Made by a program: the position numbers and the translations under genes | Shown: positions 58,365 through 64,000 of the stretch, one piece after another | Layout of the letters: each line of letters starts with the position of its first letter | Numbering within the stretch: the first letter of the stretch is position 1 | The notes under the pieces: model-generated | What the model was told of the DNA's origin: nothing | Databases searched by the model: none | The model's input: only the letters and a program-made list of their open reading frames with translations | Origin: Zingiber officinale | Taxonomy: Eukaryota > Streptophyta > Magnoliopsida > Zingiberales > Zingiberaceae | Length of the DNA: 64,000 nucleotides | Direction of reading: 5' to 3' | Assembly (NCBI RefSeq): GCF_018446385.1 | Contig: NC_055986.1 | Location: 79,445,659-79,509,658, forward strand

Positions 58365-61166
58365 TGTCACGCCCCTGGGGAGTCCCTGTCCGAAGAAATT
58401 TCGACAGCACCTCCCCTGTACGGGTGACAATCTGAACCATTTCTACAGACACAATATACCTCAGCCACAAACGGCTAAAATATACACACAACCACGCAGT
58501 TTATATGCAGTATACTCGGCTGATACAATAAAAGAACAACCACGCGGTTATATGTAAATCTAACAGCCCACTCGGCTATACCAAAACCAAACACAGCGGA
58601 ATACAATGGACAACACATACAAACTAAAAACAAAGACTGCTAGCCGGCTAGGCTTACACCACATAACAAAACAACACTCCGGAAACAAAATCAGAGCACA
58701 AAGCTAAATACACTAATACATAAAACAAATAAAACATAAATGGAAACGGTAAGTCTTCTGATGTGACGTGGGAACCGGCAGGCAGGATACTCCAAGCGAC
58801 TCCATAAACAACCTGGTACCCGAAAAAGATAGTGTCCACGGGGTGAGTTCATTAACTCAGTAGATACCTAGTTGACATGTATAGTAAACCATAACAAATA
58901 GTAATAACTATGGAGTACAGTCTCCTGGACAAAAGCTGGAAATGCATGATAGAAAAGGCTGAAGAGAACTGTACTCACCAGGGCCTCCTATCAAAATAGT
59001 CAGGTCATCAGATCGAGAGTATCATAAATCCTGTATGCATGTCAAACATATGCATCCATCTAAATGCAGCATATAAGTGCAACAAACACAATCAGTAAAT
59101 GCATCAATGCATATGATGCCAATGACATGGTCACTCCTGACGCCAGTCAGCCATCTCACACACGATGGTGAGACTGAGTGGGTAGGGCTGTGACAACCAT
59201 GCACTCTGCCGTCACTGCTCCTGATGAGTGACCGAGTGGACGGGATGCTGTCGGAGTACACCTATCCTCCTACCCCAAATCATAAGTGGGGGAGCTCAAT
59301 GCTCTCATCTCCTGGTACACGATGACGGGGAGGGATCCCTGACGTGCTACCACGCTGCATCACACTACCCATGAGCGGACCAACGGAGCACCGACAGAGC
59401 AAAACTGACGTGCTACCATGCTGCGTCACGCTACCCATGAGCGGACCAGCGGAGCACCGACAGAGATGAAACTAGCGATGTGCTCAACAATAATGAAGCA
59501 GACTATCGCGCAGCATGCAATCATGCGAATGATACATGGCACTAAGCATGACAGAATCCTGAACAGCATAGCAATATCCATATATATATAAAATGTGTAC
59601 CATAAGACAATGAATCAAATCAAAGGTACACAGACCAGATAAGATATAAAAACTTAGATCCTAAACATAATAAATATATGGTTGTGTCACTACCCCTATA
59701 AGCATGTATAATCAGGTAGGTACTAACATGAAGTGCATAATAGGTAAACAAAACAAGCATGTAATAGGTATCGGGTAGTGACCAACCGAAGCAAAGACGA
59801 ACATAATCATTACTAAAGGTTATAACCTACTAAGCATATCAACATGACATTATCAAAGATAAGTCAAGGTACCCGCCTCCAATAGCAAAGTCCAATCCAG
59901 TCCAAATCCGACGTCGAGATACTCATCTCGTGTCAAAGTCTTGTGATACATGGTATCCAGATTTAGTTAATTACATATAAATAAATTAGCTAAATCAAAT
60001 CCTCGAGAAGCTAACATAAATCCAGATCCAATTATAAACCCTAATTGGATCATTTAACTCCTCAATCAATTCTAACCAATCCATTCGAATTAGGATTTAC
60101 AATAAGCATAATAAATCATATCATCTTACCCAATTTAGCCCTAATTCAACACATATATCAAATCCTTATACCTTACCTCAAATCACAACCTTGTTCTAGA
60201 ACAAGAAGCTGCTGGAATTTGCTGGAATCACTGACTTCCGAATCCAAGAGCAACCCCACAGTAAGTCTTACTTCACGTTATGATTACACTTCCAGCAGCT
60301 CAGCAAGTCCTGCTGGAATGCTCCCTCATTGTCAATTCAAGATGAGATCACAAATCAAAAATACCTAATTACCGAATACAATGCCTTACCTAAAGTGCTG
60401 CTAATTGCTTCCTCTGCCGGAAACTTCACTGAGAATGTCTCAAGAAGTGACCGAGAAAGACCCGCTGTAGAATCTCGGCCAAATAGGTGGCTCGACAGTG
60501 GAGAACTTGGGCAGATCAGAAGGCAACCGACACTAGGGCACAAGGGAAGGTCTCGGATGTGGCTGTCGTGGCCCTGCGCCAGCGATGAAGAGACTAGATC
60601 TGCGCCGGCGACACCGAGCAGAGGAGATGAGGGTCGGTGTCGGCAGAGGAAATCGCGTGAGGAAGAGATCGGCTTTCCTTGGCTCTCGTCGGCGGGCGAG
60701 ATGGATTGGCCGAGAGGAGGAGCCGGCGGTGCTCTCGTGGCGGTCGGCTGGTGACGCTAGGCAAAGGAAGTCAGCGTTGGTTGTGGTGGCCAGTGGCTAG
60801 CTAGGGCACGAGCACAAAGAGGGGAGAATCGGCAGAGGCTCGGACTCCTTGGCCGATCACCTTGTACATGAGGGAGAAGGCGATTTTTTGCAGCGCCGGT
60901 TGGGAAGGGTGGTTAGGGCTCGGCGAAGATGAAGAAGAGGGTGGCACAGTAGAGGAAACGGGGAAAAAGAAATAAAGAAAAAGAAAAGAAAAATAAAAAG
61001 GAAAATCAACATTTCCTCATTTAAATGGGGTAGCCTAAACAGGCTTTCCCAGACCTAGTTTTTATCCCCGTAAACTCGTCCATACGATCTCCGAAAAATT
61101 CCAGAAAATTTTTAAAAATTTCGAAAAATTCCCTTATCATTATTCGTCATTTTTCGGTATTTTACA
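58365..61166 (-). mobile_element. Solo LTR of the gypsy chromovirus family
   Basis: 2802 bp, TGTCACGCCCC at the left and GGTATTTTACA at the right, i.e. the reverse of the 9794 LTR, with no internal domain. gagtt is duplicated at 58360-58364 and 61167-61171, proving a clean insertion followed by LTR-LTR recombination. The GC-rich leader part is at about 60470-60960. The open frames in it are composition by-products. Confidence 0.94.
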
Positions 61167-62593
61167 GAGTTATTTTTAACTTTTGAAATCCATAAAACGA
61201 GATGTGTAGATTCAAAGGAGTCGAAGTACAACGTTGCTTTTAAGGTAAGGATGGACGAACAAGATTCAGAATTCTCTCTCGATGACAACAAAATAGCGTT
61301 GATGGTAAAATGATTTAAAAAATTATTTAAAACTAGAAAATCTAACCATCTACAGGGTAGAAAGAAAAGAACGATCAGATGCTACCACTGCAATGAAAAA
61401 GGGCACGTTAAAAATAAATGCCCTAAGTTAAAGATCAAGGACAATGATAAAGGAAAGAGCAAGAAGCCTGCCCAATTTAACAAGTACAAGACGTTAAAGG
61501 CAACGTAAGATGAAACATCGTCCGAATAAGAGATTAAAGCTTTCTTCAGACTTACGTTAATGATAAGCCATTAAGAAAATGAACATGAAGCAAGCTCATC
61601 CGAAATGAGTATCGAGAGCATCGATGAAGGGGGAGCTACATAGGAAGAAAGCAACAGTTCCGGGGGGGGAGCTACGAATAACGGGATCGACAAGGTAAGT
61701 CAGATATGATATCTTCCACCTGATAAGTTATTCAAATTTGTTAAATTACTATCAAAAAACTATTGCAAGTTGGAGAAAGAAAATAATGATTTGAAAATAT
61801 AGTTGTCCAACATATGTTCACAAGAATTATTTGATAATTTGAACATAGAAAATGACAAATTGAAACAGAAATAAAATACTTGAAAAATCATGTATGCCCA
61901 CATAATCAAAACATTAGGAAATATAATAACTTAAACTGGTATTTTAATTACCACAAGGGACAAATTAGGAGAATTTCTTAGAAATATATACTTAAAAGAT
62001 TTTTAATCAACCCAGTTGGAAGGAACCTATATTGGGTTCTAAAATCATTCTTGGACTAAAACTTTAAAGTTAGGGCTTTTAGATAGTAGATTAAATGTTT
62101 GATTTCCTTAAGAGGCTGTGTCTAGAAAGTGGTTGTTGCTCCAATAACCAAGAAGACCTAGTGCTTCACCATAGCCTGGAAGGTAATTAATGAAATAAAT
62201 ATTTAATTGACTAACAGATAAAGCATTTAATTATAATTAATACTTTAAATAGTTACTCAAATATTTTTTAACTTAGATTTTTTTTTTTGCAAAACTAAAA
62301 GTTTCTAAAATTATTTATGTTGCAAATTTTTTAAGTGATATCAAAATTGTTTTTCCATTTTTTCAAAGTTATTTTCATAAATTCAGAGTTTCTTTTAAAA
62401 CTTAAACTCTCTTATTTTTGAAAAGTCACCCTTAGACTTTTGAGGTATCCCATTTTTTATATGATCAAAGGGGGAGAAGGGAGGATTAAGTCTAGGGGGA
62501 GGTAGTTTAAACTTAATTTTTGCGCTTTAATTGTACATTTATTGCTTTGACTTTATGTTGATTTACCCTAACTTAACTTGGGTTGCTCACATC

Positions 62594-62607
62594 AAAAAGA
62601 GGGAGAT
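62594..62607 (+). other. Polypurine tract of the third gag element
   Basis: aaaaagagggagat directly before the LTR start, one base different from that of elements 1 and 2. Confidence 0.85.
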
Positions 62608-63541
62608 TGTTGGTACCCCAAGGTAGTTTTGATGTGATCAAACAAGTTAGGTTAGGTCCTGTTGTGTTTAACCCCGTGTCTAAGTGTGTAGGAACATAGG
62701 ATCACAGGATGTCGAGCAAAAGACGCAGCAGCGAGAAGGACGGCACGGGAGAGAGCCGACAGGCTCGGTGTGTCTGAGGGACGAGGTGCTGCGGAAGAGT
62801 ACGTGGGCGAACGAGAAAGAGGCGTGCGACGTTTCCGAGGGATGAAAAGCCAGAGCGGAAGCTTGCTTGAGAAGATCGGAAGTTGGGTTCGGGTGAGCCC
62901 TATTCCGGATGACAGAAACCACTCAAGCGAGCGTAAGACCCGGACCAATGCGAACGGAACTGAAGCAGGAGGTTGGGACTGAAAAATCAGCAAGGGGCTG
63001 ATTTTTCTGCCTGGGGTGCCCAGACCAATCCGGGGCGCATGGACTTGGTCGGGGTGCTCGGAACCATTCCGAGCGCTCGAAACTCGAATTTCATCCATAT
63101 CAATGTGGCATTTGAACATTGTGTTGGGATAGATTTCTATCCCATTATAGGCGCCTAGAACCCTTCCAGACACCCCGAGAAGGGCTATATAAACAGCCCT
63201 ACTCCCAGAAGCTAAGTAAGAAAAAGAAATACTTAAGCAACACTTGTAGACACTTTCATTTCTGTTTAGCTTCATCGTTTCTATGCTTTCATTGCCGTAA
63301 AGAGGCTTCTTTGCCTGAAGGAGAAATTAGTGCGCTTTACTTCCTTGGATTAACAACCTCCCCGATTGTAACCAAGTAAATCTCTGTGCCTCTGTCTTTT
63401 AGTCTTTTTGTATTTCTTATATGCAAGTGTTTAATTTATAAAGCTATAAATCTGAGAAAGGTTTTTTTGTTTGCTTAATTTTTGCAGGGGCTATTCCCCC
63501 CCCCCCCCCCTCCCTCTAGCCGACCACCAAGGGTCCTAACA
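62608..63541 (+). mobile_element. 3' LTR of the third gag element
   Basis: 934 bp from TGTTGGTACCCC to GGTCCTAACA. A TATA box (ctatataaac, about 63184) lies centrally. The upstream part has degenerate inverted motifs (ggggtgc..ggaaccattccgagcgctcg). A run of 14 C lies at about 63497-63510 near the end. The reverse-strand frame 63275-62652 through this LTR has no known domain. Confidence 0.82.
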
Positions 63542-64000
63542 ATTATTTCATAGGGGCAAGCACTAGGAAGTTATGGGCAGTGGCCGTTTAGAAGAGGTAC
63601 CTATAGCCGATTAATCCTTCCTCCTTTTGACTATTAGCTCAGAAGGGACTACCAACTATAGCTTGGTTGGATTATATGGAGGACCAATGCTACACTTGTT
63701 AGACATTGAGGAGATGAAGGGGCACCTTTTCCCATTCATCTTCCTCGTTGATGTGTTGGTTTGACGTGAGGAAGGAATGCTCCTACCTCTTCATGTTCCT
63801 CAATCCCCTTATAAAATGATGTCTAAGCCAAAGATCAAAAGTGTGGGCAAAGGTACAAGGAGAACATCTAGTAGAGAGGAATTTGGTTTATAAAAAATCT
63901 GAGGATGTTCCAAGTGATGATCTTCTTGGTGACAACAATAGTATCTTCACCGGTGTCTTCATCGATCTTCTTTTCCGAGCATCAGTGTGAGTTATTTGTT
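63542..64000. other. Right flank, no gene recognised
   Basis: The sequence following the LTR has no long frame or repeat structure that I can name. Confidence 0.5.

Larger units (their letters stand above)
58243..62607 (+). pseudogene. Decayed Gag region of a third gag-type element, split by solo LTR
   Basis: Before the solo LTR, 58285-58364 encodes SLVDAYYVSKNLKTITLEEF of a copia-type Gag. After it, 61172-61320 continues in shifting frames (FEIHKTRC.., KVRMDEQDSEFSLDDNKIAL). A CCHC knuckle CYHCNEKGHVKNKC lies at 61380-61421, then a Lys-rich stretch. Further down are an acidic Ser/Glu/Gly stretch (61550-61680) and a coiled-coil-like KLEKENNDLKI (about 61768-61800). Stops and shifts are common. 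No protease, RT or integrase is recognisable before the polypurine tract at 62594. The 5' LTR is not in the window. Confidence 0.75.

Noticed and set aside
62652-63275. 207-residue reverse-strand protein
   Set aside because: It lies wholly inside an LTR, reads against the element's direction, and resembles no domain.

Overview
The window is nuclear DNA of a flowering plant. It is AT-rich and mostly LTR retrotransposons in nested layers, with two host genes split by plant-type GT/AG introns. Long chromovirus LTRs, a 5S-carrying Cassandra TRIM, tRNA-derived SINEs and (TTG)n-ended LINEs all fit a plant. A monocot, possibly Zingiberales, is my impression only; nothing here proves it.

Layout. 1-4100: reverse-strand copies of the LTR of one large Ty3/gypsy family, the outer one cut by the window edge. 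4100-5160: AT-rich low-complexity DNA. 5161-8339: decayed reverse-strand gag-type element with a clear 1.2 kb LTR and primer-binding site. 8340-9793: decayed Ty1/copia RT/RNase H end and the start of its LTR. 9794-26381: a 16.6 kb Ty3/gypsy chromovirus inserted in that copia LTR (TSD tctat); inside it sit a Cassandra element (14650-15061) and a complete gag-only LTR element (15247-20399), which landed in the gypsy protease active-site motif. 26387-28350: rest of the copia LTR, then AT-rich DNA.

Host genes. LIR1 (28635-29202, + strand) is complete in three exons; two exact evening elements lie about 0.2 kb upstream, which fits a light- and clock-controlled gene. A second gene, reverse strand, runs from a likely leader exon near 50.2 kb to a stop at 33313. 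I assembled six coding exons that stay in phase (557 codons), including a 34-nt microexon and a 9.1 kb intron holding a SINE, a small inverted-repeat element and a decayed LINE. I do not recognise its family.

51051-64000: a complete reverse-strand gag-only element (51056-57941, TSD gataa), then a third decayed gag element split by a gypsy solo LTR (58365-61166, TSD gagtt) and ending in its own 3' LTR (62608-63541).

How the parts relate. The mobile elements are separate insertions whose order can be read from the nesting. The most unusual theme is a set of gag-only, non-autonomous LTR families that share TGTTGG LTR starts and an A5G4-5 polypurine tract, encode a twin CCHC zinc-knuckle Gag but no visible polymerase, and carry family-specific arrays of short palindromes in LTRs and internal DNA.
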